44,551 bases of DNA from Spirochaetaceae bacterium (GCA_007128315.1 SKXQ01000008.1:1-44551); one strand, 5' to 3'. Positions 8,241-17,510 are shown, counted from the stretch's first letter. The notes: generated by a model not told the origin, from the letters alone. Numbers and translations: made by a program.

Positions 8241-8726
8241 ATGACACCTGTAATTCGGACATTCGTGCGTTTTGTAGTGCTTGTCGTTCTGATTTTGAAC
8301 ACGAGTCCTGAACGCGGCTATGCACAGGAAGCCCGTCAGCGCGAGCCCTTGCGTGTTTTTTACGGCGTTAAGCTTGGAGTCTCGGCGCTTCTCGCAGGAT
8401 CTGCGATTACCGACCCTGACTTTGGTACTGTCGAACGAGCAGTTACCGGGGGTGCTGCCGTAGTCCTCGGCCTGCCAGCGTCTGTCGTACTGTACCAGTC
8501 GTATCAGCGCGATGCCCGGGCAGTACGTCGCTGGCGTGCGATTTCGTTCGGCGCCGACCTGCTTCTTTCTGCCAGCCTTGCGGGATACGGAACGTATCTG
8601 ATCGCGAGAGGCAATACTGACAACAATGTCAGCGATCAGTGGGCAGGCCTTTCGGCAGTATCCGTCGGCCTTTTTGGCGGACTTCTGAGTGCTCTTGATC
8701 GTGTCGCCTTCCGCTTCGAGCGGTGA
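8241..8726 (+). CDS. Small exported or membrane protein of unknown function
   Basis: 161 residues from ATG 8241, which has GGAGG at 8232-8236. A signal peptide (about residues 1-30, ending near 'GYAQE') is followed by three or four weakly hydrophobic segments ('VKLGVSALLAGSAI', 'GAAVVLGLPASVVLY', 'ISFGADLLLSASLAGYGTYL', 'AVSVGLFGGLLSAL'). The Ala/Gly/Ser-rich segments suggest an inner-membrane protein. It starts 31 bases after the FGE-domain gene and is probably in its operon. No family recognised. Confidence 0.6.
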   Translation: MTPVIRTFVRFVVLVVLILNTSPERGYAQEARQREPLRVFYGVKLGVSALLAGSAITDPDFGTVERAVTGGAAVVLGLPASVVLYQSYQRDARAVRRWRAISFGADLLLSASLAGYGTYLIARGNTDNNVSDQWAGLSAVSVGLFGGLLSALDRVAFRFER

Positions 8727-8742
8727 GCGAACAATACCTCCT

Positions 8743-8919
8743 GATTTCCAAGGCTTCGCCGACGCGTGAGAGAGGAAAGGTCTTCGAGATGAGCGGGCGG
8801 ACGTCCACGCGTCGTGTGGTAAGCAGGTTCATCGCGACGGGGTAGATATCGCCATAACGGAAGGAACCCATAAAGCAGAGCTCCTTGCTCATGATGAGGT
8901 TGGCCGGAATCTCGACGAC
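8743..8919 (-). pseudogene. Fragment of zinc-dependent (medium-chain) alcohol/polyol dehydrogenase
   Basis: Read on the minus strand, about 58 codons give 'VEIPANLIMSKEL', 'CFMGSFRYGDIYPVAMNLL' and 'DVRPLISKTFPLSRVGEAL', which is the C-terminal part of sorbitol/idonate-type dehydrogenases (strand after the Rossmann domain, then the P-L-I-T-x-x-F-P-L region). The catalytic zinc domain and the NAD-binding domain are absent, and similarity stops at both ends without a usual C-terminus. This is an internal scrap of a deleted gene. It abuts an SGNH fragment on the other strand. Confidence 0.7.
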
Positions 8920-8935
8920 ACTGTGCATAGACACG

Positions 8936-9184
8936 ATACACAATACACGAAGTACTGCGTTCCACCGGTATCGAAAGGACGTGGTACGGTATAACGAGAT
9001 CGCCGATTCGATCATGACGGCGAACGACGTTCTGATAATCGATCTGTTCGCGCTTACCGAGGCCCTGGAACGCGAACTCGGAGAGTCAGTCTACAAGGAT
9101 CATGTTCATTTCACACCGGAGGTCTACCGCACGCAGGCGGCGTATCTCGCAGGATGGGTTCGTGCCTTCTGTCAGCTCCGCTGA
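8936..9184 (+). pseudogene. 3' fragment of an SGNH/GDSL hydrolase
   Basis: About 80 codons on the plus strand end at TGA 9182-9184. They encode 'HNTRSTAFHRYRKDVVRYNE', 'VLIIDLFALTEAL' and 'YKDHVHFTPEVYRTQAAYLA', matching the C-terminal third of SGNH-fold esterases; Asp (codon at 9098) and His in 'KDHVHF' are the D-x-x-H catalytic pair. The N-terminal blocks with the nucleophile Ser, Gly and Asn are missing, being replaced by the dehydrogenase fragment. An ATG at 8885 exists in frame but would only add unrelated residues. Likely acted on acylated sugars before decay. Confidence 0.7.
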
Positions 9185-9211
9185 CACACCCGTTACCGAT
9201 GTCGGGTGTGT
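9184..9211. terminator. Hairpin between convergent gene remnants
   Basis: A perfect 9-bp stem, ACACACCCG at 9184-9192 and CGGGTGTGT at 9203-9211, with a 10-base loop. It starts at the last base of the SGNH stop codon and lies at the 3' end of the opposing GH2 fragment, the position of a bidirectional terminator. There is no long T-run, so termination efficiency is uncertain. Confidence 0.5.
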
Positions 9212-9220
9212 TACCGCGTA

Positions 9221-9443
9221 ATATCCTCTTTACTGATTCCACCGCCAGCTTCGGCCGGCGGTACTCGTCGAACAGTCCTTTGTTGTTGAAACCGCGTGGT
9301 CGCGTGAGCGTTCTGGTGTTGTCGAAGGTTCGCGTGTCGCAGTACTGCCAGAGTGCTACTCCGGCGGACTCCGGCCGTTCGACGGTCTCCTGGCACACGA
9401 GCATGCCGTCGAAGACTGGCTGCGAAAGATCCATGATACGCAT
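9221..9443 (-). pseudogene. 3' fragment of GH2 glycosidase (beta-glucuronidase/beta-galactosidase type)
   Basis: Minus-strand codons give 'VALWQYCDTRTFDN', 'TRPRGFNNKGLFDEYRRPKL' and 'AVESVKRIL', the typical end of the GH2 TIM barrel (W-Q-F-x-D-T-R ... N-N-K-G-x-x-D-E-Y-R-R-P-K). The rest of the enzyme, including both catalytic Glu, is absent: upstream lies the CAP-protein gene, whose stop codon (9459-9461) is in the same frame. The 3' end runs on without a normal stop to 9111, so the end is also disturbed. Remnant only. Confidence 0.7.
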
Positions 9444-9458
9444 CTCTCTGCACGTCGC

Positions 9459-10175
9459 TTAGAGCCCGAACACCTGCGTGTAGTAGAATGATGGAATACC
9501 GAAGAAACTCCGGTCGGCAAAGTATGCGGCGCCGGTGCCGAGATAGCGGTACTCGCTCCGAAGAATGTTCTCCCGGTGTCCGGGCGAGTTCATCCACTGT
9601 TCGACGACGGTCTCTGCCGCCGACAGATAGGTGTGCGGTGGAATCGGATCACCTCGATGTGTGTAACTGAAATAGCCACCGTTCTGAATCGGTGAGAACA
9701 CACTCCGGCCGGCTTCGTATGTGATGCCGAACGTCCGGGCGATATTCTCGCCGACGCCGCTCCCGGAAAAGCCTGATGCGTCGGTACGATCGCGGACGCT
9801 TCGCCGGCCTGACACGGGACTGGTGTGCGAGAAAAAGTTCCGGTCGCGCATATCCCCGCTGTGTACCCGCGCTGCCGATTCTAGAGATGTATTGTGGGTT
9901 AACGGCGTGAGTCCGCGAACCTCCCGTTCGGCGTTCGTCAGGTAAAAGATTGCCGCGTGGAGCAGCGGATAGTCTATTCGGTCGAAGTCGATCCGTTCAT
10001 TGGCCTCCGGCAGCTGAACAAATGTCGCTCGGTCGACTGACCGGTATCGATCGGCATTCCATGCGCTCTCGGTACCGGTCGCGTCGACCGCAGAAATCAG
10101 CGCGACTGCAGCCGCTACCGCGACGGCAGTCCGGCGGATCAAGAAACGTACTGGCCTGTGTGACTGATTCATCAT
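9459..10175 (-). CDS. Secreted CAP (SCP/PR-1) domain protein
   Basis: 238 residues from ATG 10175 (GTG 10178 and ATG 10172 are also possible; AGAGGA lies upstream). The N-terminal Arg-rich start and hydrophobic stretch 'TAVAVAAAVALISAVDATG' form a signal peptide. The CAP domain spans about residues 70-235 with 'LTNAEREVRGL', 'SGDMRDRNFFSHTSP' (conserved His), 'GVGENIA' and 'VVEQWMNSPGHRENIL' (second His and Glu). Bacterial CAP proteins act outside the cytoplasm and some bind sterols or lipids or are proteolytic; the role here is unknown. Single gene followed by the GH2 fragment. Confidence 0.8.
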   Translation of the reverse strand: MMNQSHRPVRFLIRRTAVAVAAAVALISAVDATGTESAWNADRYRSVDRATFVQLPEANERIDFDRIDYPLLHAAIFYLTNAEREVRGLTPLTHNTSLESAARVHSGDMRDRNFFSHTSPVSGRRSVRDRTDASGFSGSGVGENIARTFGITYEAGRSVFSPIQNGGYFSYTHRGDPIPPHTYLSAAETVVEQWMNSPGHRENILRSEYRYLGTGAAYFADRSFFGIPSFYYTQVFGL

Positions 10176-10178
10176 CAC

Positions 10179-10645
10179 TCAACATCCTCTTGCTCAGATT
10201 GCGTGTGCCGTGTCGGATAATCCACAACCACCGAGGGGCGTGTATGCCCACCAGAATGGTATTGTAGACTGTATACGCCGCGCTGTGGTAAGAAACATGG
10301 GTCATGAACCTGGTAACACAGCCACTTACCAGAGACCACCGAACCCCGCAAGCCTGTGGCTATCGTCGAAACAGCCGTAATATACAGATTCTGCGGCGCT
10401 CGCGATCAGCGGACAGCCCGATTCACCCGGGAGACCGGACTCAAGACGGTAGCAATGACTCGCGGGAGTTTGAACCGACCGCAATCGGCGGATCTCAGAG
10501 CGAAAATACTCTTCAAGAACATCATCGTTGTTGTTCTGTACTTTTCTTCAGATATCTCCCCCTGACCTGATACTGCTCTGCATCCTGGACTCCGATTCGC
10601 TGCGTGGAACTGCGTGCCTTGAAACGGATTTCGTAACGCCGACGA
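10179..10645. other. Gap without a recognisable gene
   Basis: Upstream of the CAP gene and downstream of the sulfatase gene, both on the minus strand. Short open frames exist on the plus strand (10304-10570, 10356-10565), but their translations are Arg/Ser-rich or unlike any known family and have no ribosome-binding site. It probably holds the CAP promoter and decayed sequence, in line with the remnants at 8743-9443. Confidence 0.4.
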
Positions 10646-12019
10646 TTACTCGTTGGCTTCCTCCGGCATCACAACCCGTTGTCCCGGCAGTACCCGCTCC
10701 GGTGCATCTCTGATTGTCGGTGTCGCGCCCTCGATTGTCTTTATGCGCGATAGTAGTCGCTCCTTGAGTCTGTCCGCCACGGCGCGAAACGCGATACCCC
10801 CTGCAAGATTCTCCAGCTCATACGGGTCCGCGTAGAGATCATACAGACACGCTTCCTCGTACTCTTCGGCGGCTGGCTGCGCGCACCCGTCGATTCCGGG
10901 AGCCACTACGCTGTACTTCCACCGTCGTGTACGAATAACCCGACCAACCTGCGACTCGCTGATCTGCGCAAACACGTCGTCCGGCCAGTCGGTCGCCTCC
11001 CGCCGTACGAGTGGAAGCAGTGAACGTCCCTGCATGGGCGTTTTCTGCTGTATGCCCGCCAGATCGAGCAGGGTGGGAGGCAGGTCAACGAGGCTTACCA
11101 GCTCGGTTACGGTACCTCCCCCGTCGAATCCGGGTCCTTGAGCCGCGAACGGTGTACGAAGCGAGGAGTCGTGAGGTGACCGCTTGTACTCGCTGTTTCG
11201 GGTCTTGAAGTGGTTTCCGTGATCCGAGGTAAAGAGCACAACCGTGTCGTCGGCCAGGCCAAGGCTTTCAATGGCCTCGGTAACCCGCCCGAGGCATTCG
11301 TCCAGCCGCTTGACCATACCGTAATACCCCGGGAGGTGCTTCTGGGTGCTTCCACCAAGCGTCGCCAGATCAGGCGGCGTCCAGGCGTCCCGGTAGCGTT
11401 CGGCGTACCCGGGGGGAGCAGGGTAGTCATCTCTGGTGTTCTGGTGGTGGGGTTCGAGAAACGAGAGGAAGAGAAAGAATGCATCATTCTGATTTCGATC
11501 GATAAAGCGAATTGCTGCATCAGTCAGCGCGTCGACCCGATAACCGGGCAGCTTGACCCGCTCGTTGTTTTCGTTAAACAGAGAGGTGTCGTAAGCGTCG
11601 GAACTGAACTCCAGGAGATCGGCCGCGAGCCACTCTTCGTACCCGCCCCGTCGTGATTCGGGAACCGGCTCCTGGTCGTCCTTGTGCCAGCTGACCCTGG
11701 TACCGGCAAGGTGCCACTTGCCAATGTATCCCGTCCGGTACCCTGCTTCCCGAAAATATTTCGCGATCGTATCCGCCTGTTCATCGAGGGCTTGCATGTT
11801 CGTGAACACGCCGGTCTCGGTTGCGTACTGCCCTGTCTGCAGACAGGACCGGGCAGGACCGCAGACGGGCTGACACGTAAAGCTGTTTTCGAAGTGTGCC
11901 CCTCGTCTTGCCATGCGCTCAAAGTTTGGCATGAGATCAAGGGGATTTCCGTGCAGCGACGAGGTATCCCAGCGCTGTTGATCCGTAAAAAATATAAGGA
12001 CGTTAGGTTTTCGGTTCAC
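10646..12019 (-). CDS. Cys-type sulfatase (arylsulfatase family S1)
   Basis: 457 residues, start GTG 12019 with AAGGA eight bases upstream. Sulfatases hydrolyse sulfate esters using a formylglycine made from the Cys of C-x-P-x-R, here 'CGPARS' with Cys53. Other active-site marks are 'VLIFFTDQQR' (first metal Asp), 'YIGKWHLAG' and 'LFTSDHGNHF' (metal Asp/His). No signal peptide is evident, so it would act in the cytoplasm on imported sulfated sugars. It is divergent from the GH106-like glycosidase at 12157 with a 137-base shared upstream region, suggesting joint action on a sulfated glycan. The Cys must be matured by an enzyme outside this window, since the FGE-like domain at 6737 lacks its cysteines. 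Confidence 0.9.
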   Translation of the reverse strand: MNRKPNVLIFFTDQQRWDTSSLHGNPLDLMPNFERMARRGAHFENSFTCQPVCGPARSCLQTGQYATETGVFTNMQALDEQADTIAKYFREAGYRTGYIGKWHLAGTRVSWHKDDQEPVPESRRGGYEEWLAADLLEFSSDAYDTSLFNENNERVKLPGYRVDALTDAAIRFIDRNQNDAFFLFLSFLEPHHQNTRDDYPAPPGYAERYRDAWTPPDLATLGGSTQKHLPGYYGMVKRLDECLGRVTEAIESLGLADDTVVLFTSDHGNHFKTRNSEYKRSPHDSSLRTPFAAQGPGFDGGGTVTELVSLVDLPPTLLDLAGIQQKTPMQGRSLLPLVRREATDWPDDVFAQISESQVGRVIRTRRWKYSVVAPGIDGCAQPAAEEYEEACLYDLYADPYELENLAGGIAFRAVADRLKERLLSRIKTIEGATPTIRDAPERVLPGQRVVMPEEANE

Positions 12020-12156
12020 GAGTTATTCCTTCTACAGGCCACATACGCTACACGCGAACCGTACAGTCCATCAAGCAGAGGCTGTTCGGCAGGAGCCGGA
12101 GCGCCTTGACCTCGCGTTTCAATGGTGCGAAAACAGTATCTATAAAGGAACCGGCC

Positions 12157-15100
12157 ATGTCTCACGCATTCAACCGTCTGAAAGATTTTAGTCCGCATCT
12201 TTTTATGCATCCCGAACCCATAGACCGGGGTGCGCCATTCTGGTCCTGGAACGGCAGGCTTGAGCGGGACCGACTTTTCCACCAGCTGTCGGTCTTCGAG
12301 AAAATGGGGCTGGGAGGCGCGCATATCCATCCGCGCACCGGTCTTGAGACCCCCTATCTCGGCGAAGAGTTCATGAACCTCGTGAAGGATCTCACCGACG
12401 AAGCGGCTCGGCGCGGACTGCACATGTGGCTGTACGACGAGGATCGCTGGCCGTCCGGATTTGCCGGTGGGCTTGCCACCGCCGAAGAACGTTTCCGCCT
12501 GCGCCACCTCCGGCTATCACGCACGCGCGTTGCCGCGGGAGAGTCCCGTCCGTGCCCGTCGCACCACTCCGAACCGCTCCCGCTTACCGAACGCACCTTT
12601 GTCGCAGCGTGGGCTCTTACCATGGAGGGCGGTCTGCTAGTCGACAGCAGGCTCGTTTCGGAAGACGCCGTCGCCGAGAAGGGCGAAGAGCTTCTGTTTG
12701 CGTACCGTGAGATTCCCCCGGCGTGGACGTGGTTCAACAATACGCAATATGTAGACACACTCAGTCCGGAGGCAATGCGCGTCTTTATCGACACGACGCA
12801 CGAACGTTACGCGGATACTGTCGGAGACCGTTTCGGCTCGGTTATTCCTGCCATCTTTACCGACGAGCCGCTGTTTCGTGGTATGGACCTCCCCGACTCC
12901 GCGGACGACACGAGGGATATCTTCCTGTCATGGACCGATGATCTGCCGGAGACCTACCACGCCGCGTACGGCGAACAGCTACTTGATGTGCTGCCGGACG
13001 TGCTCTACGACCGGCTGGACGGTCGGCATCGCCTGGCCCGCTGGCGCTTTCACAACCACCACACCGACCGGTTTTCACAGGCCTTTGCTGCGCAGCTCGG
13101 CTCATGGTGCAGCGAACACGGCATCGCGCTCACCGGCCACATGATGGCCGAAGAGTCGCTTGCAGGGCAGACAACCTGGACAGGCGAAGCCATGCGCAGC
13201 CTGCGGCATTTCGGACTGCCCGGAATCGACATGCTCTGCGACCGGGTAGAGCTTACCACTGCGAAACAGGCGCAGTCCGTCGCACGTCAGACCGGTGCTC
13301 CGGGTACCATGAGCGAGCTGTACGGGGTGTCAAACTGGGACTTCCCCTTTGCCGGCCACAAGCGGCAGGGCGACTGGCAGGCAGCACTTGGTGTCATTAC
13401 CCGCGTTCAGCACCTTACCTGGTACCAGATGTCCGGCGAAGCCAAGCGCGACTATCCGGCGAGCATAGGCGAGCACTCACCGTGGTGGCACCGCTACCGG
13501 GTAATCGAAGATCATTTTGCCCGTCTGAACGTCGCCCTGAAAAGCGGGCGTCCGCGCTGTCGTGTAGCGATGATTCATCCGATCGAGAGCTACTGGCTCG
13601 TTCACGGCCCTGCCGCTTCGGCACGCGAACGCACGCGACTGGAAGCGGGGTTCTCACAGACACTCTCGTGGCTGCTTGAGGATCTTGTCGACGTGGATTT
13701 CGTGTCCGAGGCATTTCTGGCAGAGGCCGACGGTCAAGCGCCTGCCGACCCGACGGAACCGAGGTTTCAGGTCGGCGAAATGGCGTACGAGGCAGTCGTC
13801 GTGCCGCCGGTGATTTCCCTGCGATCGACGACACTCGAGGCGCTCAATTCGTTCGCGGGACAGGGCGGGACGGTAGTCAGTATGGATGGCGGCCCGAAGT
13901 TCTGCAACGCCGCGCTGCCGGTCGCGGCCGGCGATCTTGAGCGCTTCACCCGGGTCTCCTTCGAACGCAGTGCGCTCCTCGATGCGCTTGAGCCGTTCCG
14001 CGATGTCAGACTCACGAGGGCGAACGGCGATTCACCTGCAGGGGTCGTACACCAGATTCGGCAGATGCCGGACGGGTCGTGGATTCTCTTCGTTTCCCGG
14101 TTTGATGAGAATCAACACGCACCTGTTGAGGGCGCAGACCTGTCGCTGCGCGGAGCGTGGGTGCTCACCGAGCTGTGCACGGCAGACGGAACTGAGCGTA
14201 AGCTCGACGCGGCGATACGTTCCGGCTGGACGCGGACAACCGTTGACCTCCCGATCGCGGGACACCTCCTGATTCGTGCGCAGCCGGATACGGATGGCGT
14301 CCGGACCACGGGCGACACGGAACGTACCGTCATTCCAGTGCTTCGTACCCTGAGAGAGCTTGCGCGCGTGCCTGAGCCGGAACGGGTAACACTCGAGGAA
14401 GAGAACGTCCTGGTGCTCGACTCCTGCGAATGGCGACTCGACGGAGGGCCGTGGCAACCCGCACAGGAGATTCTCCGCGTGGACAACGCCGCACGTGCTG
14501 CGCTCGGATTGCCCGAGCGCAGCGGGAACATTGCACAGCCCTGGGTCGAGCCCCGACGCCGGGGAACGCACGATGTGGCACTGGCATATGCGATACACGT
14601 AGAACACGAAACCGGACCTGTACATCTGGCTCTCGAAGACGCCGCCGACGCACGCATTGAACTCGACGGACACGCGCTACCAGTCACTGCCACTGGCGAG
14701 TGGATAGACACTGCTTTTACAACGATTCCTGTGCCCCCGCTTTCGACAGGAACCCACCGCCTCGAAATCACGTATCCGTTTGGCGGTTCGGAGGGTCTTG
14801 AGGCGTGCTACCTCGTCGGAGACTTTGGCGTTTGCGTCGCAGGAAAGCAGGTTGTCGTGTCGGAACCGGTGGGGAGGCTGTGCTGGGGAGACGCAACGCG
14901 GCAGGGACTGGCCTTCTACGGCGGGAACATTCGATACCATTTCAACCTTGATCTTCCGGAAGGCAGCGGTCGATACCTGCAGGTTCCCCATTTCGCAGGA
15001 GCACTCGTTGACGTGTGCTGGCCCGGGTATAAACCCGAGGCGGTCTATCGGGAACCCTGGCTCGCACCGATTCCGGACGAGCTGTCGGGGCGCGTTAGCA

Positions 15101-15282
15101 CAGAGATCGTGTGCTACGGAACCCGGATCAACACGTTCGGCCAGTTGCACATTGTCGCAGAGGGCTACCGTTGGTGGGGGCCGCAGAGCTGGCGCACAAG
15201 TGGTGTGCAGTGGGCGGACGAGTATCAGCTGCGACCGACGGGCATTCTCGTGGCACCTTCGCTGTGGCACCTCGGAGCATGA
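12157..15282 (+). CDS. Large GH106-like glycoside hydrolase (alpha-L-rhamnosidase type)
   Basis: 1041 residues from ATG 12157, with AAGGAA six bases upstream (an in-frame ATG at 12106 lacks one). The N-terminus 'APFWSWNGRLERDRLFHQL', 'MGLGGAHIHPRTGLETPYLG' and 'HMWLYDEDRWPSGFAGG' are the hallmark of the GH106-like glycosidase superfamily, with a TIM barrel at about 20-420 containing 'FTDEPLF' and 'GHMMAEESL', followed by beta-rich domains. The C-terminal region (about 800-1041) looks like a beta-sandwich carbohydrate-binding fold. No signal peptide, so intracellular like the neighbouring sulfatase. Characterised GH106 enzymes release rhamnose; many members have other or unknown specificity, so substrate remains inference. 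Confidence 0.75.
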   Translation: MSHAFNRLKDFSPHLFMHPEPIDRGAPFWSWNGRLERDRLFHQLSVFEKMGLGGAHIHPRTGLETPYLGEEFMNLVKDLTDEAARRGLHMWLYDEDRWPSGFAGGLATAEERFRLRHLRLSRTRVAAGESRPCPSHHSEPLPLTERTFVAAWALTMEGGLLVDSRLVSEDAVAEKGEELLFAYREIPPAWTWFNNTQYVDTLSPEAMRVFIDTTHERYADTVGDRFGSVIPAIFTDEPLFRGMDLPDSADDTRDIFLSWTDDLPETYHAAYGEQLLDVLPDVLYDRLDGRHRLARWRFHNHHTDRFSQAFAAQLGSWCSEHGIALTGHMMAEESLAGQTTWTGEAMRSLRHFGLPGIDMLCDRVELTTAKQAQSVARQTGAPGTMSELYGVSNWDFPFAGHKRQGDWQAALGVITRVQHLTWYQMSGEAKRDYPASIGEHSPWWHRYRVIEDHFARLNVALKSGRPRCRVAMIHPIESYWLVHGPAASARERTRLEAGFSQTLSWLLEDLVDVDFVSEAFLAEADGQAPADPTEPRFQVGEMAYEAVVVPPVISLRSTTLEALNSFAGQGGTVVSMDGGPKFCNAALPVAAGDLERFTRVSFERSALLDALEPFRDVRLTRANGDSPAGVVHQIRQMPDGSWILFVSRFDENQHAPVEGADLSLRGAWVLTELCTADGTERKLDAAIRSGWTRTTVDLPIAGHLLIRAQPDTDGVRTTGDTERTVIPVLRTLRELARVPEPERVTLEEENVLVLDSCEWRLDGGPWQPAQEILRVDNAARAALGLPERSGNIAQPWVEPRRRGTHDVALAYAIHVEHETGPVHLALEDAADARIELDGHALPVTATGEWIDTAFTTIPVPPLSTGTHRLEITYPFGGSEGLEACYLVGDFGVCVAGKQVVVSEPVGRLCWGDATRQGLAFYGGNIRYHFNLDLPEGSGRYLQVPHFAGALVDVCWPGYKPEAVYREPWLAPIPDELSGRVSTEIVCYGTRINTFGQLHIVAEGYRWWGPQSWRTSGVQWADEYQLRPTGILVAPSLWHLGA

Positions 15283-15295
15283 GGTGCCTGAACCT

Positions 15296-17485
15296 TCACA
15301 CGGTATCCTGTTGACGCGTTCGCGTGAGGTACTTCGCCTCGCGAATGCCTTCGATCGTCGGCAACAGTGTCAGGCTCAATGCCGCGCTGACCAGCATTGT
15401 TACCCACATGAGCACCGACAGGGTGACGTGGATCTGCATGGGAGAAAACGCCATTGCCGTGAACCCGATTGCAAGGCCAAGCGCATTCGCGAGAACCGGT
15501 GTGGCGACATACCGCAAGGCCGAGCGGGACGGTTCGGGGGTCTCCCGCCGCTGTTCGTAGCGAAGCAGCGAAACATAGTGAATAGAGTAGTCGATACCGA
15601 CACCGATCGTCAGGCCGCTCATAATTGCCGTGATAACGCTTAGTGCGATACCCGCGTATCCCATGACACCGAACATGACGATCAGCGTGATGAGGATCGG
15701 CACCGTCGCGAGAAACCCGGTCCACAGACTGCGCTGCGTAAACGCGATCAGGAGAAATGTTACCGAGACGGCAAGAAGGAGCGCGCCAAGTTGCTGGTTG
15801 ATGATCTGGTCGTTCATCTCTTTCATGATGAATGCCGTGCCAACCGGATTGATGTTCCGGTTATGAGCCGTCGCGATACCTGCCGCCAGCTCTTCGAAGG
15901 CCCGAAGGGTTGCGTCGTCCAGGTTCGGTAAGAAGAATACCGCCCGTCCGCTTCCGTCGGAGGCGCGAAATCCGGAAAGCATCGCGTCGGTATCGACGGG
16001 GAGTCGCGAGAGCAGCATCTCGGCGGATTCGGCATCGGGAGGGTAGGCGCCTGGTGCGCCGCTGTGAGTCCAGGCGTCCCGGATCAAGGAGTATACCGAG
16101 ACCGTGCGCCCGGCGATGCCCGCCTCGACCGCACGGTCCTGCAGCTGCAGAATGGCTTCCGCCCGCGTCGGTCCGAAGTCCGAACCATGGTCAAAGGTAA
16201 CGTAGACCGGGATCGCGCCTCCGAGTATGTCCGATGCCAGTTCCAGATTCTGCCGTATCTCAGTCGTTGGTTTATAAACATCAATCATGGAGAAGTTGGC
16301 CTGCAGCCGCAGCGCACCGGGAATCGAGACGACGAGAAGAAGCGACGCGACAATGATCGCCGGGGCGCCACGAACCGCGGACAGAAATCGCACCGTCCAC
16401 GTGTCTCGGGAGGCCTGCGGTTTCGGGCGGGGCCTGATCATCAACAGTACCGTCGGCAGAATGACCCATGTGGCGATTCCCGCTATGAGCACGCCACCTG
16501 CAGCGACAACGCCGAGCTCGTTAATGGCAACGCTGTTAATGAGAGTCAGCGACAGAAACCCGACCATCGTGGTGAGGGTCGTGAGAATCACCGGGATTCC
16601 AACCGCTTTCAGGGTTTCTGCCACTGCGTCGTGCGGTGTCTTTCCTTCGTTCAGCCGGTCGATGACGTGACTGGTAACGTGCAGCCCGTCAGCGCTTCCT
16701 ATAACGATAACAAAGACCGGGACAAGCGCCGACATGATCGAAATTCCGCCTGTCGTCCAGCCGATTGCCCCGAGCGTTATGATCGCGCCACTGACCGCCG
16801 GGAGGAGGCTCAAGCCCGTTGCGAGAAAACTGCCGATCCGGAGGCGAAAGACGAGAAGAATCAGAATGAGTGCGATTGGTGGAAGACGCGTTACGATCTG
16901 GTAGACATACGTGTATACCTCCGACTGAAGATACGGTTCGCCGGCGAGAACGACGGGAATCTGTTGCTCGCCGAAAACATCGCGAACCGCTTCCACGATC
17001 TGCTGGGGCCGGGAGTGTTCGGTCATCAGCACACGGAACACCGCGTAGCGGGAGCCTTCGTGCTCGACGAGAGCGCCCCCGGGGGAAATCGCCTGAAACT
17101 GATTGAGCGCAGCCATCAGTTCCGCGCCTTCGAGCCGTGCAATAGCAGGAGGAATCGGTGACTGGGCGGCGGCGACTCCATCGATAGCTTCGAGCGCGAT
17201 GGATATATCCGGCAATCGGCGGATCTCGCGGAGGAGTGCTGTTCCGGTATCTGACTCCGGTGTAGCGATCCGTGCGAGAACCAGCAGCTGGTCCGAATCG
17301 CCAAATGAAGCACTCATGGTTCGAAGCGCTTCGAGACGAACTGACTCCGATGGCATAAACACGTCGAAGTCGGTATCGACGTCGAGTCGACGGACACCGG
17401 CTATCGCGAAGGCAATAACGAGCGCTGATGCGACGAGGACGAGGCCCCGGTGCTCCCCAAGGAAGCGAGTAAACCGATCGATCAT
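15296..17485 (-). CDS. MMPL/RND-family transporter
   Basis: 729 residues from ATG 17485; GGGAGG at 17493-17498 lies seven bases upstream, so the earlier in-frame ATG at 17500 is less likely. Topology is the RND pattern: one N-terminal helix (about 14-32), a periplasmic loop to about 190, then helices to about 385 including a sterol-sensing-like bundle ('FVIVIGSADGLHVTSHVID'), then a second copy (helix, loop, helices to 729) with 'GLTIGVGIDYSIHYVSL'. The repeated G-x-x-D segments are proton-relay regions of MMPL proteins. Such proteins export lipids or hydrophobic compounds. No partner periplasmic protein is present. Confidence 0.85.
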   Translation of the reverse strand: MIDRFTRFLGEHRGLVLVASALVIAFAIAGVRRLDVDTDFDVFMPSESVRLEALRTMSASFGDSDQLLVLARIATPESDTGTALLREIRRLPDISIALEAIDGVAAAQSPIPPAIARLEGAELMAALNQFQAISPGGALVEHEGSRYAVFRVLMTEHSRPQQIVEAVRDVFGEQQIPVVLAGEPYLQSEVYTYVYQIVTRLPPIALILILLVFRLRIGSFLATGLSLLPAVSGAIITLGAIGWTTGGISIMSALVPVFVIVIGSADGLHVTSHVIDRLNEGKTPHDAVAETLKAVGIPVILTTLTTMVGFLSLTLINSVAINELGVVAAGGVLIAGIATWVILPTVLLMIRPRPKPQASRDTWTVRFLSAVRGAPAIIVASLLLVVSIPGALRLQANFSMIDVYKPTTEIRQNLELASDILGGAIPVYVTFDHGSDFGPTRAEAILQLQDRAVEAGIAGRTVSVYSLIRDAWTHSGAPGAYPPDAESAEMLLSRLPVDTDAMLSGFRASDGSGRAVFFLPNLDDATLRAFEELAAGIATAHNRNINPVGTAFIMKEMNDQIINQQLGALLLAVSVTFLLIAFTQRSLWTGFLATVPILITLIVMFGVMGYAGIALSVITAIMSGLTIGVGIDYSIHYVSLLRYEQRRETPEPSRSALRYVATPVLANALGLAIGFTAMAFSPMQIHVTLSVLMWVTMLVSAALSLTLLPTIEGIREAKYLTRTRQQDTV

Positions 17486-17510
17486 CTGCCTGCCTCCCAT
17501 GTGTATTTGT

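Noticed and set aside
10304-10570. Overlapping plus-strand open frames in the gap upstream of the CAP gene
   Set aside because: Translations are unlike known proteins, there is no ribosome-binding site, and the two frames conflict.
12106-12145. Promoter of the GH106-like gene (TTTCAA and CTATAA)
   Set aside because: The -10-like CTATAA would place the start only about five bases before ATG 12157 and beyond the ribosome-binding site, so it cannot be the working promoter.
16064-17161. 365-codon open frame antisense to the MMPL transporter
   Set aside because: The opposite strand encodes a clear RND protein; long antisense frames are common in GC-rich DNA and this one is low-complexity charged sequence.
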